Assembly: GCA_036346275.1 (NCBI GenBank)
Contig: CM070723.1
Location: forward strand, 30,820,176 to 30,884,175
DNA from: Otatea glauca
Lineage: Eukaryota; Streptophyta; Magnoliopsida; Poales; Poaceae
Reading direction: 5' to 3'
Length of the DNA: 64,000 nucleotides
The position numbers and the translations under genes were made by a program. Shown one piece after another: positions 48,405-61,380 of the stretch. How positions within the stretch are numbered: the first letter of the stretch is position 1; every line of letters starts with the position of its first letter. Below the pieces are notes generated by a model. The model saw only the letters and a program-made list of their open reading frames with translations, was not told where the DNA came from and made no database searches.

Positions 48405-48579
48405 AGCGTGATCCTGGACTAGTGAAGTATATACAGAGTGTCCGAATTTGCATATTCGGGTCCCGACAATATGCGATGTGCTTCATCATACATCTCCAAT
48501 GTAACCGTTCCCACCTCAGTAATTGCATACTCCACCGTCGCCCATATGCACACTAGATCGCGCCATGTCGCTTCGGCTG

Positions 48580-50717
48580 CATCCATGTTTTGCTACCGTC
48601 CGATCTGGCTGTGTGGCCAGATGCGCGACGCGTGGCGTGTCCTCATCAGCGCCCCGTCAGCCGCTGCGTCAGCGTCGCGTACGCGCCATGTCAGCGCCTC
48701 TGCCGCGTCAGCCCTAGTGCTGTTTCATGAGCTCGGTCCACAGTGGACTGAGCTGAGGCTGTGGACTCGGTCTATAGACCGTGGGTCCCGCATGTCAGTG
48801 AAATAAGGGTTTTCGGATTTATTTTTATTTTGGGAAATTGATTGCTGACGTCAGCATTGCGCAATAAATCTATTTTCCAATAGAAAAATAAATCAGAAAA
48901 TTCGGATTTTCAGCCTTTTTCTCTGATTTAATTTTCCAGAAGCCCGTTCTCCCTCATACGAACTCTGATTGAGGTGATTCAAGTTTCTAAATTTTTCTAA
49001 AATCATGCTCTACATTCCAGAGCCATTTATTTTTAGTTTTGAGCTTATTTGTGTCTCTGTTTGGTATTTATTTGTATTCGTTATTTTCTTTTCCGGTAGA
49101 CGTTAATTCCGAGGGAGCAAGCAGAGACTTCGAAGACCAATACTCAGCACTAGATCAGCAAGGCAAGTTGTAACCTTTGATCATATTGATCCTATGTTTG
49201 CAAAGTAATTTGTTTTATACAAATGCATGCTATTTGAGTATCAATGTTTATTTCATGGGAATAGCTATTTACCTAGTTGATATTATACCACCTTGATTAT
49301 TGGGATGCCATGTATCTATTGTTAACCCTAGGTTGAGTCAGTACTAGTTGGACATAATCATACTACCAACATTGGGTTACCGTAGCTATGCTTAAATATG
49401 CTTAGTTGTACGATGGGATTCATATCACATGTTGAATAATGTTAATCTTGACTTAATGAGATATTGAATTGTGGCTGATAGTCGCTGTTGTAAAATTTGT
49501 TGTACCATGGTGGGGTTTGCCATTGGTCTTGGTTGAATGAATTGTTTTCCCTCGGACAAGTGATCGTGCAGTAAAGGGGTGCTTTCTAGCACATTGGGAT
49601 ATGGATGTCTTGCCTAAGACAACTTAAGGACTTAATCTTGTGCGCCATTGAACTGAGCTTAACCGTATTACCACATGTCTGGTATGGGACAGACCTAGTT
49701 GATTAATTTGCAATGTCTAGCCTTGAGTACTGCCAATTGGTGGTGTGGGTTTCGGGATGGACGGGTAGATTCGCAAGGCACAAGAGGGGGCCCTAAGGGG
49801 TGAAACCTTAACGAGCAGTACCGAGTTTAGACAGTGCATTGTAAAGGCTTTGTCGTGATCTCTCTGCGACACACCAAAAGAAGTGTGTTAATAGCTTGGC
49901 AACAAGAGATGATTATGTCTTGTGGGTAAAGTTGTACAACCTCTACAGAGTGTAAATCTATTCAAATAGCCGTGTCCGCGATCATGGACAAGCCCGGGGA
50001 TTTCACACGAGGTATAGAGTGTTTCATGAAATGTTGAAATGTGGAATTGTTGGGATGTGAACGGGGGGAGTTCACCGTTGTTTTGTTGTCTAAAGTAATA
50101 CTGTTGAATTTATTGGTTGATACTTGTTTTAGATGGTGTAGGGTGATGCCTCGTCATTCTGTTCATGTTGTCTACCATTGATCTACCAGTTATTTATTAT
50201 CTTTTCATAAATTTGCTTTCAATCTATTTACTGTAGTTCAATTCAAGTTATTGCTTTCTACAAATGAACCATATGGCTATCCTTGTCAAGCCGTGCATGA
50301 ATATATTACAACAATTCCTTACGGCTTGCTGAGTACTTTTTGTACTCACGGCTATAAGCCTTTGTTGATCAGATGCTGAGGAAGGATCAGGAAATGTTGA
50401 GTATCATGTGGAGGAATATTATAACGACTACGTGGATTAGGAAGGCGTTTCCCAGACGATTGCCTGTGGCATGTCGAATGGCCCAAGTTATTTTTTTCGC
50501 TGCAATAGTTTATTTGTTTCTTAAACCCTTAAGGCATAGTGGTGTAAACTTTGACCATAAGGTCATTTGCTTTATTTAATAATAATTTTCCTCTTTCTTA
50601 GTTAATTCGTTGTATGGAATGATATTTCATCTATGTTTCCACTGTGTGCACTAGCCTGATCCTGGACTAGTGCAGTATACACAGAGGATTTCGGATTTGC
50701 AAATCCGGGTCCCGACA
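48580..50717 (+). mobile_element. long-LTR family copy G, 5' truncated
   Basis: Homologous to the downstream two thirds of copies B, D and F, ending GGGTCCCGACA at 50717. The left boundary near 48580 is approximate. The short stretch 48474-48580 between copies B and G is unassigned. Confidence 0.75.
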
Positions 50718-50841
50718 TCCTTTCAATCAGCCAAGTGAACAAGTTCCAAGCGCCAGCGTAGAGATCCTTCGTCAAACATCTCCCTCACCGAACATATATG
50801 AAAGTAACAACTTGAATCTAATATCCATCTATAAGAAGTAC

Positions 50842-51660
50842 CTAGTTAACTGACGACAAGTACGTTCGAATAATTCCATTGAGCATGCACCTTTCATTTG
50901 CTTCAAACTCGGACAGTCCTTTATCATATGACATTCCTTGTAAACACATAGAATACACATGTACCATTGCTCTTGCCCTTCTTCTTCCCATAGCTATTGC
51001 TTTTATCTGCAACACCTGCTGCAGCCAATGCTTGATCACTCGAGGATGAAGATTCGGATGGCTTTTTTAAGGACTCTACCTCCAATAAATATGCAACTGC
51101 CTCGTTGAAGTTGAGAGTACTTTTCCCGACGAGAATATTCATCATCAATTGCTCTCATGATGGTGGTAGAAATTATGCTAGTATGATGATTTTATCGTTC
51201 TCCTCAATTTTCTTATCCACACTAATCGGATGTGTGATAAGCTTGTTGAAGACTTTGAGATGGTCAATGAACCGTGTATCTTCCTCCATACTCAACCTAT
51301 ATAGTTGTCACTTCAGCACCCACTAGTTTGTCAGCGATTTTGCTATATATACAATTCTTCTAAGTCCTTCCATAATTTCTTTAGTGAATTCTCCTTGATC
51401 ACTGAGTACTTACCTCATCGGAGAGACATTAACAGATTGTACTAACAGCCTTCCACTCCATCACCTTCTAGTCTTCAACGGACGTTTTTTCCGGTTTGTC
51501 TCCTTTAAGAGTAGCAATTAACTCTGGCTGGACAAGGTCATCCTTCACCACATATTGCCACACGCTAAAATTTTCTCCACCGTTAAATTTCTCTACTTGA
51601 TTCCACATCGTCGACATCAATCTTGATTTTGTGCTACCTGACACTTTACGACCTTCTCAC
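50842..51660 (-). pseudogene. Copia gag remnant, minus strand
   Basis: On the minus strand, frames encode a UBN2-type gag with repeated stops. The best stretch is 51148-50842 (MMNILVGKSTLNFNEAVAYL, then a Ser-rich and Lys/Gly-rich segment before a cysteine that would start the zinc knuckle). It lies just downstream of the LTR at 51690-52178, as expected for a 5' region. Confidence 0.75.
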
Positions 51661-51689
51661 AATTCTGATTAATTCGGCCTTGGCTCAGA

Positions 51690-52178
51690 TCGGATCAAAG
51701 TTTTATGAGATGAGGCACGAGCGTTCATGGTCTCAAGAATGAAGAAGATGAATCTCGTAAAGAGAATGAAAATAACAACGTTGAAGCAACCACAACGATA
51801 GAGAAAAGATTTGGCGAAGTCGACTACAAATTCTTTAAGCACGACATCAAAAGAGTACAAGTGATTGTTGCTCTCTCACAACCTCTAGAACCTTTTAAGA
51901 ACTTTGGATCATTTCCCTATACAAGAATCTAGTGCTAAAGAATAACCTAGTATCTAATTCTCTCGTGCATCTCTTACTTTGGATAAGTTGGCTTGTGGCT
52001 TCTTAGTTGCTTGAGTTCTCCATGACTACCCCTTAGGTTTATATTACCTCCCTAATTCTCCTCTAAAGAAAATAAGAATCCTATTCCTTTTAGGATTATA
52101 AATCCCTTTCTTAGTAGGATTCATCTAGCACACCTTTCCAAATCCTAAAAAGCTAGACATGAGTCACTATATTTAACA
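51690..52178 (-). mobile_element. Copia-type LTR, minus strand (5' LTR of the gag remnant)
   Basis: Starts on the minus strand with TGTTAAATATAGTGAC at 52178 and runs to about 51690, followed by a degenerate primer-site-like TCCGATCTGAGCC. It is homologous to 34150-34646. The stretch 52179-52489 to its right is CT-rich with no supported gene. Confidence 0.6.
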
Positions 52179-54374
52179 ACCACTATGGACGAGTAAACTC
52201 ATCTTCTTTCTCTCCCCGTCTCTCACCTCTCCATCTCGCTATTGCTACCCACGCCGCCCGCTCCTGACCCCTCGCATAACTCAACCTCGCTCCTCATCTC
52301 TCACCTCTTTATCCAACTCCCGCCACTAACTCTCGGCCCCTCGTGGCGGAGCTCAGTGACTCACAGCCGTCGGAGCTCATCTACCCACTCATGGACAGTG
52401 AAGGTGTCAGAGTACTCCACCTCACCCTCGACCTCCTCGTCCCCGCTGACACATAAGTGGCGATGAAGCTGGTGGAAGAGGAGGAGGAATGTAATTTTTT
52501 GTTCAAAATATGTTATTGTTGTTATTTGTGCATTTTATGAATTTTGGGAATTTTTATAATTTTCTGGAATTTATTTTGTGTTTTGAATTATGGACAATTT
52601 ATAAATCATTTAAATATTTAAAAATTTTAAATAATTCTTTCCAAAAATATTTTATTTGAGTTATAAATGTCTTAAAATATTTTTATAATTTTTTCAAGAA
52701 TTTTTATGATATTTTTACTATTTTATTTGGCTTAATCTATTTTCTGGAATTATTTTAAATCAAAAAGCTTTTAAAAAGTCAATTATACAGCGTTGGGCTC
52801 GGCCCATTCTTTTGAGCTGGCCAAAGAGGCCCTATAGGCCAGATTCGCCTCCGCTAGGCCCAGTTCATGCAGAACCCTAGAAGTCCATCCGTCGGATCTC
52901 GATTGGACGGTCAAGATTGGGCGAGGAAACCCTAGCGTGTGAGGACCGATGGATCGTGGTAGTGTGGAAGGCCGAGATTGTACCGCGTCTGGAGTCATGG
53001 AGTCCGTCGAATTAGGGACACGTGGACGGCCCGGATTTCATCTCCCTCGTGAAGCCACTACTGTATCGAAGGCGAACTCCTCCGCCATGTCCGTTTGGAT
53101 TCTAGCCCGTGCACGGATGCTGAGGGCCCTATTTAAGGCACCACACCCCCTGCCGTGCTCCCTGTCTCTAGCTGCCTCATTTGCCCCCATGTTTCATTGC
53201 CAGAGCAGCCACCATCATGAAGAACGAGCTCACCGAAGTTGCCATGGAGCGCCGCCATTGGTTTTCTCCAAATCTTGCTACCGTTGAGCCGTCCCATTTG
53301 AAGCCAAGCCCAGATTCAGGTTCCTTGCATTAAGCTGCTCCAGATTCGGGTGTTAATGTCACATTTTGGTCACTGGAGCGTCGTCGAGTGGGTCTTCGTC
53401 TTCGCGGCCGGTGAGTTGCGCCGCTGTGGTTCCATCGGTTGGGGTAGGTGAGGTGCTAGATCTGACGTGTAGTCAAGCTAGTTCCATGTGTCATCACATT
53501 TTCACCACCGTGATGCTGCGTCAGCGCTAGCTCGCTCGAATCTGCACGCGTGTCGGTTGCATCACAGAGTGATGTCAGCACTTCCGTGTGCTTTGACTGC
53601 TGGTCAAACATTAGTGGACCGAGTCCACCGCGGACCGGAGGGTTCTATGGACTAGGTCCATAGGCTGGAGTCACGTGTCGGCCATAGATTGGTTCGATTC
53701 GGTGCTGACGTCAGATGATGTCATAAATAAGGATTTTCAATAGAAATTTAATTCGGGAAATAATTAATTTACTATCTTCTGATATTTCTATTTTTCAAAT
53801 CTTTCAAGAACTCGTTCTTCCTCATACGAGCTCTGATTGATGCGATTCAAATTTCTAAATTTTTTTAAAATTGGGATCTATTTAATGGTGAATTTTATTT
53901 GATTTTTGAAGTTTTTTTGCTCTCTAGTTTAGTATTTATTTGGTGTTTCATCTCGATTCGCGTAGAAGTCGAAGTGCCCGGAGCGTTTAAGGATGAACCA
54001 TTGATTCAAGACCAAGGTACAGAGCAGGAACAATAGCTATTCAAAGGCAAGTTTGATTTGATCATGTTGAAACAAGTTTTACAAAATTGCTATGTTGATT
54101 TACATTATTGCATGTTATTTCATATGTACAATTGTTCTGAAAATAGTTTGGGATCTAGTTAATCTACCCTATTGGACTATACCCTGCCTTGTCATTTGTA
54201 TGCCATGATTGTTTGTGACCCTAGGATGGTTCATTATTTGTTGGTTGCTAATAGATACCAACGTGGGTTGGTTAGACCGTGAGTAGTTGCTTAGCCATGC
54301 CACGCTAACTCATGTCTTTTGAAATATCAAAATCAATTTTGACTAATGGAATATGTTTATGAAGAGGTGTGTTA

Positions 54375-57300
54375 CACTATTACAGAATGGTACAACACTA
54401 TCGCTTCATTTGTGTCGGTTCCTAACTTTTAAGGAAAAAACCGGTTGTGATATGTGTATGTAATTTGTAATTTTTGGAAACAGAGTCATCACAATCGGTT
54501 CTGAGCTAGAACCGACACAGATGAGGGGTGTCATCACAATCGGTTCTATCTCAGAACTGACACAGATGAGGTGCCCATCATCACAATCGATTCTTATCTA
54601 GAACTGATTGTGATGACACCCCCTCATCTGTGTCGGTTCTTTCTCAGAACCGATTGTGATGAGGGTGTTTTATCACAATCGGTTATAGCTAAGAACCGAT
54701 TGTGATGAGGGGGTGTTATCACAATCGGTTCGAGCTATGAATTGATTGTGATGAGCGGCACCTACATCTGTGTCGGTTCTGAGTAAGAACTGATTTGTGG
54801 TTTTCTTTAACCTCATTTGTGGTTTTTTTTTCAAAATGTGAGCAATCCTTCAAACCCTAACTAGTGCAAACTTCATTTCTGAAAATTTTCAAAAAACATA
54901 TACTTTATTTGAAAAAGTTTAGACTTTTCTACTCTTTAAGCAAAAATCGTGCCTATGAAGCGTATTGAACCATATCTTTTGAAAGAAAATTCCTTTTGAA
55001 GAAATTATTTGGGGAAAACTTCTAACTAGTGCAAAGTTCATTTTTGGTAATTTTATAAAAACTTAGATTTTATTTGAAAAGGTCTGGACTTTTCTACTCT
55101 TTAAGCAAAAAAATCGTGCCTATGAAGTGAGATTTGGCATATATTTTCAATGCTGACTATTTTTTCAAAAATTCTTTTTGGAAAAGCTTTGCAGTATCCG
55201 AAAGTATAATTGTGCAAAATTTTAAATAATTTCAACTATATTTGAAAAAGTTATGGCCTTTTCTCACGAGTGTCAGTTTTTACTAGAAACTGATTGAAAT
55301 GGGTCTTCTCATCAGTGTCGGTTTTTACTAAAAACCGATTGAAATATGTCTTATCATCAGTGTCGGTTTAAATGAAAAACTGATTGCAATGTCTGTTAAT
55401 TAGTGTCGGTTTTAGTGAAGAACTGATTGAAATACTTTCCTAATGAGTATCGGTTTTTGATAAAAAAAACCAATTCAAATGGATATGTTTATCAGTGTCG
55501 GTTTTAGTGAAAAACCGACTGAAATGAGTTTATTTATCAGTGTCGGTTTGCATGAACAACTGACAGAGATGGTGTCCTTAACACAAACACACAAAGATAG
55601 CGTTAAAGCATTAGTGCTATCGGTTCACAACTGGGAACCGACAGAGGTAGCGCTTTAACGCAATCGGTTCCATCTGAAAAACCGATTCCATTTCTTGCGT
55701 TAGCATTAAAGATGCCCGCTGTTCGCTTCACTTAATGCACAAATACACCATTCCATTTCGTGCATTGCTCAGTCTCACGCCTCCGGCTCCATGGCGATTC
55801 GAAAACCCTAGCACGACGGCACGGTGGCTAAGGGAGAAGGAGGCCGAGCTGGAGGTGGCTCGCTAGCGCGCCGCAGAGCTGGAGGAGCGTCTCCGACAGC
55901 CGGCCGCCGAGAGCCAGGCGTGGTGAGGCCTCGCTCGCAGCAACGAGGCCATGGCCGCCAGCCTCCGCGCCACGTTGGACCACTTCCTCCTCCGCGCCGT
56001 GCCTGGCCCAGCCGAGGGATCTGGCGACTCGTCTGACCAGGCTACCGACGATGCTCAGTCCTTCCTCTTCATTGGGTAGTGTTACCATTTCTATTTGGTT
56101 GTATGCCTGTGTCTAATGGTCTCTATTTAGTTCAATATGCGTGGGCATGTTGCTACTTTCGAAAAGTTTCACCTCTAAATAACACTAGTACTTTCTGTTC
56201 TGATATGCATACACTGCTGTTTTTGCTAGAAAGTTGTGCAACTAAATTAATTTTTTGGTTAGCGTTACAACATATGTTCACTTAATTCCTTACTTCCCTT
56301 AAGTACTTCCATGCTTCTGATTTCTTTATGTTGGTAATAACTATAAAGCTGAGCTTATGTTGAGTGCTATGGTTTAGAGCTTGCACATCTGTTAATACAT
56401 CTGGTATCACAAGTTCACAACATAGTTATCTTGAATTTATTGTTGAAACCTTCTTAAGCTTTACTTATCTATGTATTGCAAATTTCCAATTAAAAGAAAA
56501 TCACAATCTTTGGTGATGGCATGAATTATTTTTCTCTCATGGATTTATGCTACCATCAATGAGACCGGAGAATCATGGAATTTCTCTTTGCCTTGAATTT
56601 TTTTATAGTACATACTTATCTAAACGTTTTTGCTTTTCACGCTCCTTGGTTTGGCATCTTCCTTGTGCTTGTCTAAATGAAAACTTTTGTTGGAGCTAAA
56701 TCATACTTGTACCTGATGCAGTTAAGGGCAACTAATTTGTTAGAGAATCTGCTAGATTTTCGTCTCGAAGGGCGCTACAAATGTAGAAGTCTTCAATCAG
56801 TTATTCAACTGTGGTTCAAAAGGTACTCAAACCATGCTACTTCCTTGTTTATATTGCTTTATTTGCATTTTCGCCATTTAAAGTTAGAGGTGATTTCATG
56901 TGCTTAGTAAACATTTATGCATACATTAGTAAAAGTAAACAGTAATGAAATTTTTAATGGGAGTGAAAAATTGTTGAGACTCCCTCCCTGGCTAACCATG
57001 GGAAAACACTATGAATGTTAACTTAATTGGCAAGCAATAGTTTTTTCCCCTTACTTTATAGGTTTTGCCCAATTAATATATGAGACCATACGAATTAAAC
57101 TTAACGAGATCCCATATGGCAACACAAGAATGTATAAATGGCACATAATCACAATCAAATTTGAATAACTACTAAATTAGGTACCAGTCATTTGAATGTA
57201 AAACTAGACTACGAAGCAACTTTTTCATAACCACCTGTCATTAAGTTTTTGTATGGGATCTAGTTAACCAATCAGTATAATCACACCGTCCCGTGCTGCA

Positions 57301-58355
57301 CCCAAGAAAGGCGACTTCTGGTTCTGGAACAATTGTAGACATTGAGGCTGAAGTAAAGGACGTTGAGTGATATTTCTTCGTATCGTACTCAGAGAAGTCT
57401 CTCTCGCTTCACGCTTTGCTTTGTCGCTCTTGTGTGTCAAATGTTTCAGGGAGTTCATTTGTTGTTCTTTGTATGAACACCATGGCAAGGTATAACTCAA
57501 ATACTGTATATACGTCCATATGCTGATTAGTGATGTATATATCAAACTTGAAGAAGCATTATACAAGATGGTATGCTCTTTGATCTTTCTGTGTTATACT
57601 TGTGATATCAATGCTCTTCTGTAGTTTGAAGTTGTGCTCTAATTGGTGCATGAGTAAGCTTGATGTGGAAGCTCCATTGTTCTATACCACAGAAAATGCT
57701 TGTGACTCTCTTGTTATGGTTCCCTATGTTCTACCGTTGTGTAGTTAACGTCTTTGTGTCATTCAATTCATACTATTTTGTCATTGTGTTCTATTGATCT
57801 TTAGAAGCGCAATAATGCAAAGCATATAGATGTTCTTCTTTGTAATTTTTAGATTTGAAATATGAATGTGCCTTCTGAAACATGAAATATGAATGCACAA
57901 ACAACAACAGCACACCCCCTCATCACAATCGGTTCTGAGATAGAAGCGATAGTGATGAAGTACTCATCACTATCCGTTCTGAGAAAGAAGCGATAGTGAT
58001 GAGGCCCTCATCACTATCGGTTCTTTATAAGAAGCGATAGTGATGAGGGCCTCATCACTATCGGTTTTAAGATAAAAGCGATAGTGATGAGGCCCTCATC
58101 ACTATTGCTTCTTATAAATAACCCATAGTAATGAGGGTTCATCACTATCGCTTCTTTCTCAGAACCGATTGTGATGAGATACTCATCACTATCAGTTTTA
58201 AGCAAGAACCAATTGTGATGATGCATTTATCACAATCGGACAAAAACTGACTGTGATAGCGCTACCTCATCACTATCTAATGACTTTGTATCGCCACCAG
58301 AGCCGACTGTGATGACGAAAAAGAACCGACTGTGAAGTGCATTTCTGTAGTAGTG
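54375..58355 (+). mobile_element. complete non-autonomous CACTA transposon, 3,981 bp, TSD TTA
   Basis: The left terminus is CACTATTACAGAAT and the right terminus TTTCTGTAGTAGTG, the inverse of CACTACTACAGAAA. A perfect 3-bp duplication TTA flanks it (54372-54374, 58356-58358). Subterminal hairpin repeats with TCACAATCGGTTCT and AGAACCGATTGTGATGA occupy 54400-54800, 55270-55690 and 57910-58340. No transposase is seen; the interior carries a captured gene fragment. It belongs to the same family as 1096-3800. Confidence 0.95.
55828..56078 (+). pseudogene. captured BOI-like RING E3 ligase fragment inside CACTA
   Basis: The frame reads LREKEAELEVAR, stop, RAAELEERLRQPAAESQAW, stop, then GLARSNEAMAASLRATLDHF and ATDDAQSFLF. 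This resembles the coiled-coil and WRD-type region of BOI-family RING ubiquitin ligases. The RING domain is absent, and two in-frame stops show decay. High GC marks it off from the AT-rich surroundings. Confidence 0.65.
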
Positions 58356-59623
58356 TTAGGTGTTGTCACATAATGATGTTTAAGTTGTAGTGACATGTGT
58401 CACAAAACAAAGTTAACTTCTTGATCGCACGTGGTGCATGACAAACAACTCGGGTGACAAATAATTTAGATTGGGGCAAGTGGCAAGGGACCGTGTGCCA
58501 AGGTGGGCCAGTATGGCGGTTGGGTTGTGAAAGTCTTGACTTGGTCAATTAAGGACTTAACCTTGCAAGCCTTTGAACTTACTCAAACATACAACCACAT
58601 GTCTGGTATGGGACAGACCTAACTTAGTAAGGTTACCGATGTTTTGACATGTGATGCCTCAGGTGGATAATCATACGGAATGTGGTTTTGGGGAGGATGT
58701 GGTGTACTGCGGTCTCATATCAATACAATGGTACTTCAACTCTTGCGAGGGAAGGGGTAGTGAGGGCTTATCGGGAGGGTCAGTGTTCGGACAAAGGTTT
58801 TCTGAAAGGTTTTGTTATGATCTCTTAGTTGCACACCTAAAGAAGTGTGATATTGCATGGCACTATAAGAAGGTCATATCTTGTGGGTAAAGTGCATAAT
58901 CTCTGTAGAGTGTAAATCTATTCGGATAGAAGTGTCTACGGTTATGAACAATGCTCGAGAATTACAGTTAAGGGGTAGATTTTATAAAATGGAACTTGGT
59001 AAGGGAAGGCTTTATGCCAATGGAATGTTTGGAACATGATTTAGGGCTTGATCCAGTTTACTCTTGAGAAATATCATAAAGTTATTATTACTGTTATTTG
59101 TTTTACTGTCTTTTCAATCTATTTATTGTATTCATTTGTGAATATTGCTTTACTGCAAAATAACCATGTTAGCTATCCATTAGAATAAGCCTTGCATATA
59201 GTTACGTTGGACTTGCATTTTGTGCACAACTTGTTGGGTGCTTTAAATACTCACCCTTGCCACAACAAAATCATCAATTGAAGAGGAGTCTATACCAGCT
59301 TTGAAGGAGGAGTACACCAGGAGGAGACGAACAATTAGGGTGCGAGCCTTGTCAGTTGCCTGTGGTATACTGAGTGGTTTATCTACGTTTTCTTTTCATT
59401 GCAGTTTAATTTGTTATTCATAGTTTAGCCCTGCGTGGCAAAGTCATATAAGTCGACCATAAAGTCAGTCAACAAGTTTATATTTAATATATGAAGTCTT
59501 TTATTATGTTTCCGCTGTGGATGATTATGATATTCATCTATATTGAGCCTGTGTGCACTAGCGTGATCCTGGACTAGTGCGATATACACAGAGGGTTTGG
59601 ATTTACATATTCGGTTCCTGACA

Positions 59624-60256
59624 GAGGTGGTTTCAAAACCATACTAACTGTATGACTTAGCCCTAGATAGTCTAGTGGAGTCTCTTTAGGATCTTCCAAA
59701 ATTATTTTCTAAAGTAAAAAACTTAACTTGAAAGAATAATAAGCTCTTGACTTATCTCATTCTTCTATTCGTTCCCCTTGTTGAAATTTCTTTCTCTTTC
59801 CCTTGCTGGATTGAGTTGAAATCTTACCTGAGTTGTCTTGAATAGATGACGATATACCACACTTAAGGAGAAAGCACTGAGTGCCTGCTGTTATCCTTGA
59901 AGATCGTGGAGGAAAGTATCATCGAGCTCGAGGAGGAGTGGATTGATGAGTGCTCTAGAAGCTAGAAGACCCAATGCTTAGAGTAGTCGGTTGAGACTCT
60001 GTGTGGGAGTCGTGTCTGTTTAAGATAGGAGTGTCACCCATGTAAGTGGTAGTTTTGTGTGCTTAGGTTGAATTGGATCTTTCATTATTACTGAGTGAAA
60101 TCACGGGAAACAATCCACTATGATGCTTCAAGATTACAAGTACAAGGGGTTAGCTTATATAGCTAAAGAGTGCTAGTTGTAGACGACTTGGACTAACAGC
60201 ATATTTGGATAGAACCAAAAGATACGATAAATTGAGATATTGAGTTATCTCCAACA
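59624..60256 (-). mobile_element. probable Copia-type LTR remnant, minus strand
   Basis: On the minus strand a purine tract (AAGGGGAGGTT) is followed by TGTTGGAGATAACTC at 60256, the usual arrangement at the start of a Copia 3' LTR. The other end is not defined and may have been cut by the insertion of copy F. The adjoining 60257-61200 is its likely interior, without an open frame. Confidence 0.4.
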
Positions 60257-61199
60257 AACCTCCCCTTAACTCAAAATCTATAACGAAGTTGTTTCCAGAA
60301 AACCCTAAGGTAATTAAGCACATGAATACAAGTGCGTTTAAAGTCAAATGACTATTGAACGAGGAAGACTGGAACAGTCAAGCCAAACATTTGTAGTGCA
60401 AAAACCACAAACAGTATGAAAGAATAGAACAGTCTTATCCAAACGCTTCTAATGAAGCAAGATTAAGCAAACCACCAATAGGTCGAGAGAAAGACTGGAA
60501 CAGTTAATTCAAACACACAACTGTAACAAAGCAGACGAAGAAATCTGGGTCTTCAATGATCCATAACCCCAGTAAAGTCTGAGACTGTTCAACTGACCTT
60601 CTGAAACAAACACTCAATTATCAAACGACATAAGCCAAGACATCACCTGAGGTGCTGGATAGATAGTGAAGAACTCATAATATGGACTTTTGGAATGCTC
60701 CACATGGAACATAAAATTCAGCAAACTGCCTACCGAAAATCCATAAAATGATTGAAAATGCTCCTGTAAAAATACCAAGATGAAGAAAAACTATCATACC
60801 ATCAATGGAGTATAAATTGCAATAGGCTCCTCATATCGAGCAAAGACAACAAAACAACGTTGTAGTATCCACGCAGAAACAAACTCCATCTTGCACTTCA
60901 ATACTTCATCTGAAATTGACATTAGAGCAAAACCTTCAACAGAAAAACTCTGAAGAGTATAATGCAATCAACAGGGTGTCCTCGAATTCCAAATGAACGT
61001 TGCCAAAAACACCATAATGTAACATATCCAAACGGTGAATAAAAAACCAAAATAATGGTGATGGAACACCAAGTTTCAATTAACGGTGATAAAACACCAA
61101 ATGCAGTTGTCTCCTCAACTGGCATTATTTTTTTTAATCTCAAAGTTGATGATGAAACGTCGAAGAAATCTCCAAGAATAAATCGACGATGAAACATCG

Positions 61200-61360
61200 A
61201 ATAAATCTCCAGTGATAAATTCCGCCTGAAGATAACACCTCATTCTAATTTTCCAATAAGCATAATTTGTGCTATCAAAAATAGGAACCCTTCCTACACT
61301 TGCTGTAGCTAATCCTATTCCCTCGGCTATTTTACCCAAGCTGTTAAGCTTTAAAGGGGT
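61200..61360 (-). pseudogene. Copia gag N-terminal remnant
   Basis: Minus-strand frame with LATASVGRVPIFDSTNYAYW, then KIRMRCYL, the conserved start of grass Copia/Sirevirus gag. It breaks off after about 50 residues into unrelated sequence containing two imperfect copies of a motif ending GATTT.TTCGA.GTTTCATC.TC. Confidence 0.7.
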
Positions 61361-61380
61361 AACCTTGCTCTGATACCACT

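Larger units (their letters stand above)
35279..48468 (+). mobile_element. long-LTR family copy B, solo LTR, interrupted
   Basis: Starts TGTAACATCCC at 35279 and ends GGGTCCCGACA at 48468, in two pieces: 35279-38657 and 48410-48468. Flanks ATGTG (35274-35278) and ATATG (48469-48473) differ at one base. Without the MITE and the nested element it is about 3.2 kb, equal to copies D and F. There is no attached interior, so it is a solo LTR. LTRs above 3 kb occur in Tekay-type chromoviruses; the family assignment is an inference. Confidence 0.8.
52490..59623 (+). mobile_element. long-LTR family copy F, interrupted by CACTA
   Basis: Starts TGTAATTTTTTG at 52490 and ends GGTTCCTGACA at 59623. Without the CACTA element it is about 3.15 kb, matching copies B and D. 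The flanks (GAGGAA left, GAGGT right) are not an exact duplication, so I cannot prove it is a simple solo LTR. Confidence 0.8.

Noticed and set aside
52242..52466. 74-aa ORF rich in Ser/Thr/Pro
   Set aside because: Low-complexity CT-rich sequence between two repeats, without splice context or domain.
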